In this document: positions 54,751-61,770 of the stretch, piece by piece
Layout: every line of letters starts with the position of its first letter
How positions within the stretch are numbered: the stretch's first letter is position 1
Position numbers and translations under genes: made by a program
The notes under the pieces: generated by a model
Seen by the model: the letters and a program-made list of their open reading frames with translations, nothing else
Databases searched by the model: none
Told to the model about the DNA's origin: nothing
DNA from: Pedobacter montanisoli
GTDB taxonomy: Bacteria > Bacteroidota > Bacteroidia > Sphingobacteriales > Sphingobacteriaceae
Assembly (NCBI RefSeq): GCF_022809115.1
Contig: NZ_JALGBH010000002.1
Location: 1,119,543-1,183,542, forward strand
Reading direction: 5' to 3'
DNA length: 64,000 bases

Positions 54751-56015
54751 TGTACATCTATAAATTTGGCGGTGCATCAGTAAAAGATGCCGCCGGTATC
54801 AAAAACGTAGCTCATATCATTAAAAACTATGGCGAAAAGCAACTATTGGTAGTGGTATCTGCCATGGGTAAGATCACCAACCAATTAGTGGCCCTGACCA
54901 ATGCTCACGTTAACAACGATGACCACAAACATTTTCTTTTTGAAGAAATAAAGGCATTCCATTACCGGATCATGGAGGAATTATTTACCGACCATAAAAA
55001 TCCAATTTATAATGACGTGGCTAATACTTTTGTTGAAATAGAATGGTTACTTGAAGAAGAAGCGCAAGACGGTGCCGATTATCTATATGACCAGATCGTA
55101 GCCGTAGGAGAATTGGTATCTTCTAGGATCCTTGCAGCTTACTTAAGTTTAACAGGATGTGTAGGTATATGGCAGGATGCACGTAATTATATAAAAACAG
55201 ATAATAATTATACTGAAGCAAATGTATTTTGGGATAAGACCATTCACGAAATCCAAAAGCATCTGCCTTCTTATACTGAAAATGGTATTGTAATTACCCA
55301 GGGTTTCATAGGGAGTACAAGCGAAAACTTTACCAGTACTTTAGGTCGGGAAGGTTCTGATTATTCTGCAGCTATTTTTGCTTCGGCTTTAAATGCAAAA
55401 TCGGTAACCATTTGGAAAGATGTACCGGGTGTACTCAATGCCGACCCTAAATGGTTTGATGAAACAGAGCTTATTCCACATCTTTCTTATCATGATGCCA
55501 TAGAATTAACCTATTATGGTGCTACGGTTATCCATCCTAAAACAATCAAACCAATTCAGAATAAAGGCATTCCTTTGTATGTAAGGTCATTTATTCACCC
55601 TGAAGGTGAAGGTACAATGATTAACAATACCGAAGCTCCCTTACCAGTTCCTTCTTTCATTTTTAAAGTAGATCAGGTACTGATTTCTATTTTCCCAAAA
55701 GACTTTTCTTTTATTATAGAAGAGAATTTAAGCCACATATTTGCCATTCTTCATCGTAACAAGGTAAAGGTAAATACCATGTTGAACTCAGCCATCAGTT
55801 TTTCTATCTGTGTAGATAACCAGGCGCATAAGATAGATGCTTTGTTAAAAGACTTGTCTGAAACCTTTAAGGTAAAATACAATGAAAATATGGAGTTGGT
55901 GACCATCAGATATTACAACCAGCAAACTATTGACAGGGTTACCGTAGATAAAGAAGTATTATTAGAGGTAAAAAGCAGGCATACTTGTCAGATGGTTATG
56001 AAGAATAAAAACTAA
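54750..56015 (+). CDS. lysC: aspartate kinase
   Basis: The protein has 421 residues. YKFGGASVKDAAGI is the nucleotide/aspartate motif, with VVSAMGKITN, GREGSDYSAAIFA and VPGVLNADPKWF. A C-terminal ACT-like region (about 300-420) suggests feedback control. It phosphorylates aspartate for Lys, Thr, Met and diaminopimelate synthesis. It is not fused to homoserine dehydrogenase, so a bifunctional ThrA may also exist elsewhere. Its ATG overlaps the previous stop by one base. Confidence 0.93.
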   Translation: MYIYKFGGASVKDAAGIKNVAHIIKNYGEKQLLVVVSAMGKITNQLVALTNAHVNNDDHKHFLFEEIKAFHYRIMEELFTDHKNPIYNDVANTFVEIEWLLEEEAQDGADYLYDQIVAVGELVSSRILAAYLSLTGCVGIWQDARNYIKTDNNYTEANVFWDKTIHEIQKHLPSYTENGIVITQGFIGSTSENFTSTLGREGSDYSAAIFASALNAKSVTIWKDVPGVLNADPKWFDETELIPHLSYHDAIELTYYGATVIHPKTIKPIQNKGIPLYVRSFIHPEGEGTMINNTEAPLPVPSFIFKVDQVLISIFPKDFSFIIEENLSHIFAILHRNKVKVNTMLNSAISFSICVDNQAHKIDALLKDLSETFKVKYNENMELVTIRYYNQQTIDRVTVDKEVLLEVKSRHTCQMVMKNKN

Positions 56016-56026
56016 AACTGTATATT

Positions 56027-57211
56027 TTGAATAAATATATTTTAGACGAAGTAGTTCAGCACTTTATTAATGAGCATTTAAATAAAGATGTGAATAAGAT
56101 TGCCTTGTCTAAACCTGTTTTTGATCATATAAATAACAGCGAACTGGCCAATCAGATTACAGCTAAAAAGAAGTCTGCACATAAATTACCTACCTGGTTT
56201 CACACCAATTATATCTATTATCCTGCTTTATTATCTATAGAACAATGTTCATCAGAGCCTACAGCCATTTATAAATCGGGATTGGTAAAAGGCAGCGGTT
56301 TAATAGATCTTACTGCTGGTTTTGGTGTAGATAGTTTTTTCTTCTCAAAAAAAGCGGACAAAGTCATCAGTTGTGAAATTAATGAGGAGCTGGCTGAAAT
56401 TAATGCCTACAATGCCAAATTACTTCGGGCAGATAACATCAAAGTATTAAATACAGATGGTATAGCCTACTTAGAGGATTGCGAACAAGTATTCGATACC
56501 ATTTATATAGATCCCGCCAGACGTAATCAGAATAATAAGGTTTTCATGCTAAAAGACTGTAGCCCTGATGTGGTACAGCACCATGCTCTACTTTTAGCAA
56601 AAGGGAACAGGATTATCATCAAAACAGCACCTCTCTTAGATATCATTGCAGGCTTAAATGAATTAAAAAATGTAAGCGAAATCCATATTTTAAGTGTTAA
56701 GAACGAATGCAAGGAGTTACTATGGGTATTAGATAAAAATGCCGATAGTAGCGCAATTAAGATTACCTGTGCAACCCTAAACGATCAAGGCACCAAATAC
56801 TTTTCTTTTAATCTACATGAACAACAAACAACTGTTGAATATGCAGATATACACGTTAATGGTTATTTGTACGAGCCAGATGTTGCATTGCTAAAAAGTG
56901 GAGCATTTAATTTAATCGGACTAAAATATGGTTTGAATAAGCTTCATGCGCAAAGCCATCTGTATTTTTCTGAAGAGGCCAAACCTGATTTTGCCGGACG
57001 CATCTTTAAGATTGAAAAAATCCTAAAAGTTAATGAGCTCAAAAAAGAAAAAGATTTGCAAGGCAATGTTATTGTAAGGAATTTTCCTGACAAAGCCGAA
57101 AGCTTAGCCAAAAAATACAAAATAAAACCGCACCAAACCCAGTTCTTAATCTTTACACAAGATACAGAAGGTTATAAGGTTATCGATGCTAAAATAATTC
57201 AGCATTATTGA
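56027..57211 (+). CDS. class I SAM methyltransferase with THUMP-like domain
   Basis: The protein has 394 residues. The SAM motif is LIDLTAGFGVDSFFFSKKAD, followed by VISCEINEELAEIN and the catalytic-type YIDPARRNQNNK. The C-terminal part (about 310-394) is the THUMP-like domain that gives the family its name. It probably modifies RNA. No ATG exists between the previous stop and the conserved start, so TTG at 56027 is used. It is the last gene of the operon and overlaps the convergent DUF72 gene by 23 bp. Confidence 0.88.
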   Translation: MNKYILDEVVQHFINEHLNKDVNKIALSKPVFDHINNSELANQITAKKKSAHKLPTWFHTNYIYYPALLSIEQCSSEPTAIYKSGLVKGSGLIDLTAGFGVDSFFFSKKADKVISCEINEELAEINAYNAKLLRADNIKVLNTDGIAYLEDCEQVFDTIYIDPARRNQNNKVFMLKDCSPDVVQHHALLLAKGNRIIIKTAPLLDIIAGLNELKNVSEIHILSVKNECKELLWVLDKNADSSAIKITCATLNDQGTKYFSFNLHEQQTTVEYADIHVNGYLYEPDVALLKSGAFNLIGLKYGLNKLHAQSHLYFSEEAKPDFAGRIFKIEKILKVNELKKEKDLQGNVIVRNFPDKAESLAKKYKIKPHQTQFLIFTQDTEGYKVIDAKIIQHY

Positions 57212-58109
57212 TGAAATTTATCCGTTTTAAACCTGCTCCTAGCTCTTTATTAAAAACTTCTATGGTATAATCGGCTATGATAGGTGTATCTTTCTCATCA
57301 TGCTGATGCAGGAAAAAATAAACATCTTCCAATCCTCTATCTAACCAGCTTTTCAAACGCATTGCCCATTCATCCACTCGCTTTTTATCGGAATCTAAAT
57401 ATTTCCCGCCATTACCTACAAATCTTATAAAGGCTTTAGGTGTGCTCAATTCCATATGTACGCAATCACGCCTGCCGCTGGCATCTGTTATAACTGCTCC
57501 TTTATTTAAGCTTGCTAATAGGGCAAACAGGTCTTTTCTGGCTTTACCATCCTTAAACCAGTCTGTATGCCGTACTTCAACAAACATGTTCAGATCAACA
57601 GGCAAAAGCGTTAAGTAATTTTTAAGGGCATCAAAGTTCTTAGGGCCAAAATTATCGCTGAGCTGTAAAAAACATGGACCCAGATATTTGCCAAAGTTAT
57701 GAATAGCCTGAAGGTATAAATCAGTTTCTGGTTGCGCATTTACCAGACGTTTAATATGGGTAATGTTTTGGGTAAATTTAGGACAGAACAAAAAATCCTG
57801 CTTTGCATAATGTTCTGCTATTTCTTTCCATTTTACAATCTGCTCTGCTTTAGGAATTCCATAAAAAATAGCATTGAGTTCTATGGTATTAAAATGCTTT
57901 ACATAATGCATCAAGAAATCCTTTTCTTTGGTTTTTGGAGGATATATTAGATTTATCCATTCTTTTCTACCCCATTTGGCACAGCCTATATAAAAATTAG
58001 TATCAGTTCTCTTTTTACCTTTTAAGGTTAATAAAGTCTGTTCACCATCTGCCGGTAGTGTAAAATCAATGGTATTGATCTCATTTTCCAAAACTTTTCC
58101 AAACTCCAT
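57189..58109 (-). CDS. DUF72 family protein
   Basis: The protein has 306 residues in a TIM-barrel-like fold. NFYIGCAKWGRKEWINLIYPP, then HFNTIELNAIFYGIP, FLFCPKFTQNITH, FVEVRHTDWF and VYFFLHQHDE match DUF72 (YecE-like). The function is unknown. I start at ATG 58109, because the in-frame TTG at 58151 lies inside a terminator hairpin of the preceding gene. Confidence 0.9.
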   Translation of the reverse strand: MEFGKVLENEINTIDFTLPADGEQTLLTLKGKKRTDTNFYIGCAKWGRKEWINLIYPPKTKEKDFLMHYVKHFNTIELNAIFYGIPKAEQIVKWKEIAEHYAKQDFLFCPKFTQNITHIKRLVNAQPETDLYLQAIHNFGKYLGPCFLQLSDNFGPKNFDALKNYLTLLPVDLNMFVEVRHTDWFKDGKARKDLFALLASLNKGAVITDASGRRDCVHMELSTPKAFIRFVGNGGKYLDSDKKRVDEWAMRLKSWLDRGLEDVYFFLHQHDEKDTPIIADYTIEVFNKELGAGLKRINFINNAELF

Positions 58110-58131
58110 ATTGTGTCTCCCTTTAAACAAT

Positions 58132-58163
58132 AAATCCCCGAAACTTCTCAATTTCGGGGATTT
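58132..58163 (-). terminator. terminator behind the anti-sigma/protease gene
   Basis: AAATCCCCGAAA and TTTCGGGGATTT form a perfect 12-bp stem with an 8-nt loop, and on the minus strand ATTGTTT follows. It lies between the protease gene stop (58183) and the DUF72 ATG (58109). Confidence 0.8.
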
Positions 58164-58182
58164 AAATTTATTAAGTATCTGC

Positions 58183-59268
58183 TTAATTATAAACTTTAAT
58201 CATAAAAACATAATCTTGCATTCTTTCTACCTGCTTGTTACGTTTTAATCCCTGCAACTGACTTTTTTTGCCATAGGTAACTTTTCTGCTTAATGAATCT
58301 TGTGGAATGGCATTCAAAGCTTCCATGATATATTTAGATTTCACAGCAAAAGTAGCGCCATCTGTTTTATTTTCTTTACCGTTAATGATACCTACTATAT
58401 TACCGTTGTTATCTAACAAAGGGCCACCGCTATTGCCCGGATTTACCGGAATAGCTACCTGATAGGCCAAAGTATCGCCATCTATACCTGTTTTTGAGCT
58501 CACATAACCATCGCCCAGTACAATATCATCTTTAGGAAAGCCTAAGGTAAATACAGCTTCACCTACACCTGATAAGCCTCTGCGGATTGCATAAGGAAGT
58601 CCCGGAAGGTTAAAAGATTTATCCGTAATTTTTAAAATAGCAATATCGTTCTGCGAATCTGTATAAATAGCTTTAACCTTATAAGATACGCCTTTATTAT
58701 TTTGGACATATACAGAATCTGCACCGCTGATCACATGGTAATTGGTAGCAATATAACCATTGGCAGAAACGGCAAAACCTGTACCTCCATATCTTGCTAC
58801 AGGTGTTCTGTTAGTAGAGCTGTTTTTTGAGTTAATGTTACGGATAAGATTGTTCTGAGAACGTTTCAATTGTGCCAAATCGCGGCTCATAGCCTCAAAA
58901 CTACCTGCCTGTTTGCTATTATTCTGTATAGAATAGATAGAAATCATAGCTAAGATCAAGAAAGAAGCTGCCACAGCAATAGCTGCTTTATTGTTTCTCC
59001 ATAGCTGTACAATTTTAGAAGGGTGTGGTTTGTATGCCTCTACTAAAGTATCTACATCTATTTGGCTATGTGCATAGTTTAACTGCTCTTTAAGCTTAAC
59101 AACAGTAGAATATTGTGCCATAGCATCTAAAAACACTTTATGTGCAACTACTTTATGATCTATTATAGGATCATTCTTTCTCAGTTGCTCAAAAGCCTCA
59201 CGCTCGGCAGTATTCAGTTTATCGTTAAGATAATCTTCAATAATTGCTTCTAAATCCGCTTCTCTCAT
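58183..59268 (-). CDS. anti-sigma-like/HtrA-like serine protease fusion
   Basis: The protein has 361 residues. The cytoplasmic N-terminus (1-94, AIIEDYLNDKLNTAEREAFEQL) resembles anti-sigma factor N-terminal domains. A membrane helix at about 95-114 and a linker helix (125-145) lead to a trypsin-like periplasmic domain. His178 (TNYHVI), Asp208 (NDIAIL) and Ser280 (NPGNSGGP) complete the triad. It starts 1 nt behind the ECF sigma gene. The design suggests that an envelope protease and sigma control are built into one protein. No PDZ domain is present. Confidence 0.85.
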   Translation of the reverse strand: MREADLEAIIEDYLNDKLNTAEREAFEQLRKNDPIIDHKVVAHKVFLDAMAQYSTVVKLKEQLNYAHSQIDVDTLVEAYKPHPSKIVQLWRNNKAAIAVAASFLILAMISIYSIQNNSKQAGSFEAMSRDLAQLKRSQNNLIRNINSKNSSTNRTPVARYGGTGFAVSANGYIATNYHVISGADSVYVQNNKGVSYKVKAIYTDSQNDIAILKITDKSFNLPGLPYAIRRGLSGVGEAVFTLGFPKDDIVLGDGYVSSKTGIDGDTLAYQVAIPVNPGNSGGPLLDNNGNIVGIINGKENKTDGATFAVKSKYIMEALNAIPQDSLSRKVTYGKKSQLQGLKRNKQVERMQDYVFMIKVYN

Positions 59269-59269
59269 T

Positions 59270-59836
59270 TTAGTTATTAAAAAACAGTTTCTTTAACCTT
59301 TGTAAACATTTATATTTCTGCGTTTTTGCATTATCGGCATTTGTATAGCCAAATTTTTCGCAGATATCCTGCATGGATAAATTGTGAATATAAAAGTCCT
59401 GTATAATGGTTTTACAAGGCTCGCCTAAGTTTTCGAGGGCTTCCTGCATCTTATCAAACTGAAGGTCTTTTTGTTCATGCTGTTCTACATCATCATCTAC
59501 TACCAAAACCTCTTCAAAATCTGCAATGTTGCTCGTTTTTTTATTGCGTTGGGTTAGCTTCTTTAACCATATTCTTCTGCTTACAGAATAGATATAGGTT
59601 TTTAGCTTACTGCTTAGTTCAAAGCTCCCTTCCTTTACTTTATTATAAAGTACGATAATCGTTTCCTGATAAACATCCTTAGCTTCATCTTCATCGCCGC
59701 TGTTGTTTAAAATAAATTGCAGCACCATCGGAAAATAAGCCGCATACAATTTATTTAACGCCTCCTCAGAATTATTGAGTATGCCTAAAACTACCTCTCT
59801 GTCTGTCGGAACCTGATTATTAAACTTTATATTCAC
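59270..59836 (-). CDS. ECF-type RNA polymerase sigma factor
   Basis: The protein has 188 residues. Region 2 is LYAAYFPMVLQFILNNSGDEDEAKDVYQETIIVLYNKV with LKTYIYSVSRRIWLKKL. Region 4 is LENLGEPCKTIIQDFYIHNLSMQDICEKFGYTNADNAKTQKYKCLQRLKKL. The start is GTG at 59836, directly after an in-frame TAG. The partner anti-sigma/protease gene follows after 1 nt. A GGGTTACC motif lies 25 nt upstream of the start. Confidence 0.93.
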   Translation of the reverse strand: MNIKFNNQVPTDREVVLGILNNSEEALNKLYAAYFPMVLQFILNNSGDEDEAKDVYQETIIVLYNKVKEGSFELSSKLKTYIYSVSRRIWLKKLTQRNKKTSNIADFEEVLVVDDDVEQHEQKDLQFDKMQEALENLGEPCKTIIQDFYIHNLSMQDICEKFGYTNADNAKTQKYKCLQRLKKLFFNN

Positions 59837-59868
59837 CTATTAATACGTTAAAACTCAAATGGTAACCC
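59837..59868 (-). promoter_or_regulatory. candidate ECF promoter motif upstream of the ECF sigma gene
   Basis: On the minus strand GGGTTACC (59868-59861), 16 nt, then ATTAATAG (59844-59837). The lipoprotein gene has GGGTTACC, 16 nt, ATTAAGAG at 60140-60171. Only one of 16 motif bases differs. It runs directly into the GTG start, which is a problem for a normal leader. Confidence 0.4.
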
Positions 59869-60038
59869 AAAAATTTAAAATTAATATTAAATGCGCTGCT
59901 TTTATTATTTTAAAACGCAAAACTATTAATATTGCACATAAATCATGTACTTAAATTTCAGATTAAATATTGGGGTAAGTTATGATTTCCTGCAATTGAA
60001 AAGATAAAAACATAGGTATATCTTCATATTATTAAGGA

Positions 60039-60045
60039 GGTAACC
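60039..60045. promoter_or_regulatory. third GGTTACC/GGTAACC copy
   Basis: GGTAACC is a palindromic-type 7-mer between the two motif copies at 59861 and 60140. The rest of 59869-60139 is AT-rich and shows no gene. Confidence 0.3.
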
Positions 60046-60139
60046 TATAAATACCGCAATAAAACAAAGATTTTAAAAAACTCAAAATCAATAGCTTAAG
60101 ATAAAAATTAAAAAAAAGTGATTTTTTTTTCAAAGTAGT

Positions 60140-60171
60140 GGGTTACCTTTTTACCTTTGCGGCATTAAGAG
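60140..60171 (+). promoter_or_regulatory. lipoprotein promoter: TACCTTTG box and shared GGGTTACC-N16-ATTAAGAG motif
   Basis: A housekeeping -7 box TACCTTTG (60152-60159) lies inside the same segment that carries the motif shared with the ECF sigma gene. Either or both could be used. Confidence 0.5.
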
Positions 60172-60212
60172 TAAAATTTAATTAATTAATTATTTTAAAC
60201 AGAAAATTCAAA

Positions 60213-60410
60213 ATGAAAAATTTATTCAAACTTGGCTTCGTAGCTTTCGCTTTAACTTTAACTGTAGCTGCTTGTTCATCAGAGAAAAAAGCAGAAGGTA
60301 CTGACACTATCGGTACTGATACTACTATCAAAGCTGATACTACAGTAACTGATACAGTTGTTAAAACTGATACTACTGTTAAAGCTGATACTACTACTGT
60401 AAAACACTAA
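60213..60410 (+). CDS. small lipoprotein with Asp/Thr repeats
   Basis: The protein has 65 residues. The signal peptide ends in the lipobox VAAC (Cys21). The mature part is a degenerate tandem repeat around TDTTxKADTT (residues about 30-62) and has almost no aromatic residues, so it is probably unfolded and surface- or periplasm-tethered. The function is unknown. It has a strong terminator and its own promoter region. Confidence 0.82.
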   Translation: MKNLFKLGFVAFALTLTVAACSSEKKAEGTDTIGTDTTIKADTTVTDTVVKTDTTVKADTTTVKH

Positions 60411-60432
60411 TAGTAATAGTCAAAAACAATTA

Positions 60433-60468
60433 TAAAAAAAGCACCGATTAAATCGGTGCTTTTTTTAT
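60433..60468 (+). terminator. terminator of the small lipoprotein gene
   Basis: AAAAAAAGCACCGATT and AATCGGTGCTTTTTTT form a clean stem-loop with a T-run. Confidence 0.9.
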
Positions 60469-60585
60469 GTCCTTATATTTCTATTTCTTCCTCTAGGTGC
60501 TTTTTCTCTTATTTTTAATTCGCAGGTATTTCCTCCCCACTTTCTTACAAAATAATATTCCGCAAAAATTATTTTAAAATAACTA

Positions 60586-60615
60586 TTGACAAATTAAATT
60601 TGTTATGTACATTTG
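60586..60615 (+). promoter_or_regulatory. aromatic operon promoter (TTG - 19 nt - TACATTTG)
   Basis: A -33 TTG (60586-60588), exactly 19 nt, and a -7 TACATTTG (60608-60615) form a textbook Bacteroidota promoter. Transcription would start near 60622, ten bases before the leader ORF. Confidence 0.8.
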
Positions 60616-60631
60616 ACACCGAAAAGCAAAA

Positions 60632-60694
60632 ATGAATATTAACACTACATATTGGTTTGGTTACTTTTACTACTTTAGTAAGAGCCGGGACTGA
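60632..60694 (+). CDS. aromatic leader peptide (attenuator), 20 residues
   Basis: ATG at 60632 and TGA at 60692-60694. The peptide MNINTTYWFGYFYYFSKSRD has the run YWFGYFYYF (codons 60650-60676), eight aromatic residues in nine. This is the classic make-up of a transcription-attenuation leader that senses charged tRNA-Tyr, tRNA-Phe and tRNA-Trp. It lies between a canonical promoter and a terminator in front of pheA. Its end overlaps the antiterminator segment. Confidence 0.82.
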   Translation: MNINTTYWFGYFYYFSKSRD

Positions 60695-60764
60695 TATGCA
60701 AAAAATATAAGCAAATAAAATATTTTGTATAAGAAAGTCCCGGCAAAGCGCCGGGACTTTTTTT
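60684..60764 (+). terminator. aromatic operon attenuator: antiterminator/terminator switch
   Basis: Segment 2 GCCGGGACT (60684-60692, inside the leader end) can pair with segment 3 AGTCCCGGC (60736-60744), or segment 3 can pair with segment 4 GCCGGGACT (60750-60758), which is followed by seven Ts (60758-60764). Segments 2 and 4 are identical, so the two pairings exclude each other. A ribosome that reaches the TGA covers segment 2 and allows termination. A ribosome stalled at the early aromatic codons frees segment 2 and lets the operon through. Confidence 0.82.
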
Positions 60765-60777
60765 GTTTAAAGCATTT

Positions 60778-61611
60778 ATGAAAAAGAAACCCAGAGTAGC
60801 CATACAAGGTATAAAAGCATCGTTTCATGAGGAAGCGGCCTACAAATTCTTTGGTAAAGAAATAGAGACCATAGAGTGCAATTCGTTTAAACAAACTTGC
60901 GATAAGCTTGAAAACAACGAGGCTGATTTTGTGATCATGGCCATCGAAAATTCTATTGCAGGCAGTCTTTTACCTAATTATACACTTATAAGAGAGTACA
61001 ATTTTGCGGTAACAGGTGAAGTTTATTTACCTATCCAATTGCACCTTTTGGCTTTACCGGGCGTTAAATTTGAAGACGTAAAAGTTGCTACCTCCCATCC
61101 TATTGCCATTAGACAGTGCGTTGATTTCTTTGACGATTTTCCACAAATAACCGTAATTGAAGGTAATGATACAGCTGCCTGTGCAAAAAAGATAAAAGAC
61201 GAACAACTGAAAGATACCGTAGCCATAGCAAACAGTCTTGCTGCTGAATTGTACGGGTTAAATATTCTGGAAAGACGTATCGAATCAAACAAAAAGAACT
61301 TTACACGCTTTCTTATTCTAGAACAAAACAAGAACGAACAGGAAAAACCAATCAATAAAGCTTCTATCTGTTTTCAAGTTGGAAATCACGTAGGTGCATT
61401 GAGCAAAGTGTTGCAGATTTTTGCGGAACTGAACGTAAACCTTACCAAAATACAATCTATGCCTGTTTTGGGTAAAAGAAATGAGTATTATTTCTACGTA
61501 GATATGGAATGGAAAGAAATGGAAAATTATGATACCGCCATACGCAGAGCGCTTAAATACACTGTTAACTTTAATATTATGGGCGAGTACCTGAAGAATG
61601 ATAAGGTTTAA
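60778..61611 (+). CDS. pheA: prephenate dehydratase
   Basis: The protein has 277 residues from the ATG at 60778. A TTG 15 nt upstream overlaps the terminator. The dehydratase part (about 1-185) has VAIQGIKASFHEEAAYKFF and FVIMAIENSIAGSLLPNYTLI. The C-terminal ACT domain (about 190-270) has NHVGALSKVLQIFAELNVNLTKIQSMP, the usual Phe-sensing site. It turns prephenate into phenylpyruvate. No mutase domain is present, since the chorismate mutase is fused to the DAHP synthase downstream. Confidence 0.94.
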   Translation: MKKKPRVAIQGIKASFHEEAAYKFFGKEIETIECNSFKQTCDKLENNEADFVIMAIENSIAGSLLPNYTLIREYNFAVTGEVYLPIQLHLLALPGVKFEDVKVATSHPIAIRQCVDFFDDFPQITVIEGNDTAACAKKIKDEQLKDTVAIANSLAAELYGLNILERRIESNKKNFTRFLILEQNKNEQEKPINKASICFQVGNHVGALSKVLQIFAELNVNLTKIQSMPVLGKRNEYYFYVDMEWKEMENYDTAIRRALKYTVNFNIMGEYLKNDKV

Positions 61612-61616
61612 GGAGT

Positions 61617-61745
61617 CGGAAGTCTGATGTCGGAAGTCTGAAGACCGATGTTGGAAGTTGAAAGGCTAAAGTTGAGAGTCGGAAAATCGAAGTGAAAGTT
61701 CAAAACGATAAGCAAAAGACGAATAACAAATAACGATAAACGAAT
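61617..61745 (+). repeat. degenerate tandem repeat in the pheA-DAHP synthase spacer
   Basis: Units like GTCGGAAGTCTGATGTCGGA and GATGTTGGAAGTTGAAAG repeat about every 13-16 nt from 61617, then fade into ACGAATAACAAATAACGATA-type AT repeats. No ORF and no terminator are seen, so transcription can run on. Confidence 0.6.
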
Positions 61746-61770
61746 AATTAAAAAATAAATATCCTAATAG

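Noticed and set aside
60600..60778. T-box or other tRNA/ligand riboswitch in front of pheA
   Set aside because: No T-box sequence or long specifier stem is seen. The short aromatic ORF with competing hairpins explains the region better.
60670..60894. Minus-strand frame of 74 codons across the attenuator and pheA start
   Set aside because: It is antisense to the leader, terminator and pheA, with no promoter or family match.
61617..61745. CRISPR-like array
   Set aside because: The repeat units are short, uneven and directly adjacent, without unique spacers. There are no cas genes.
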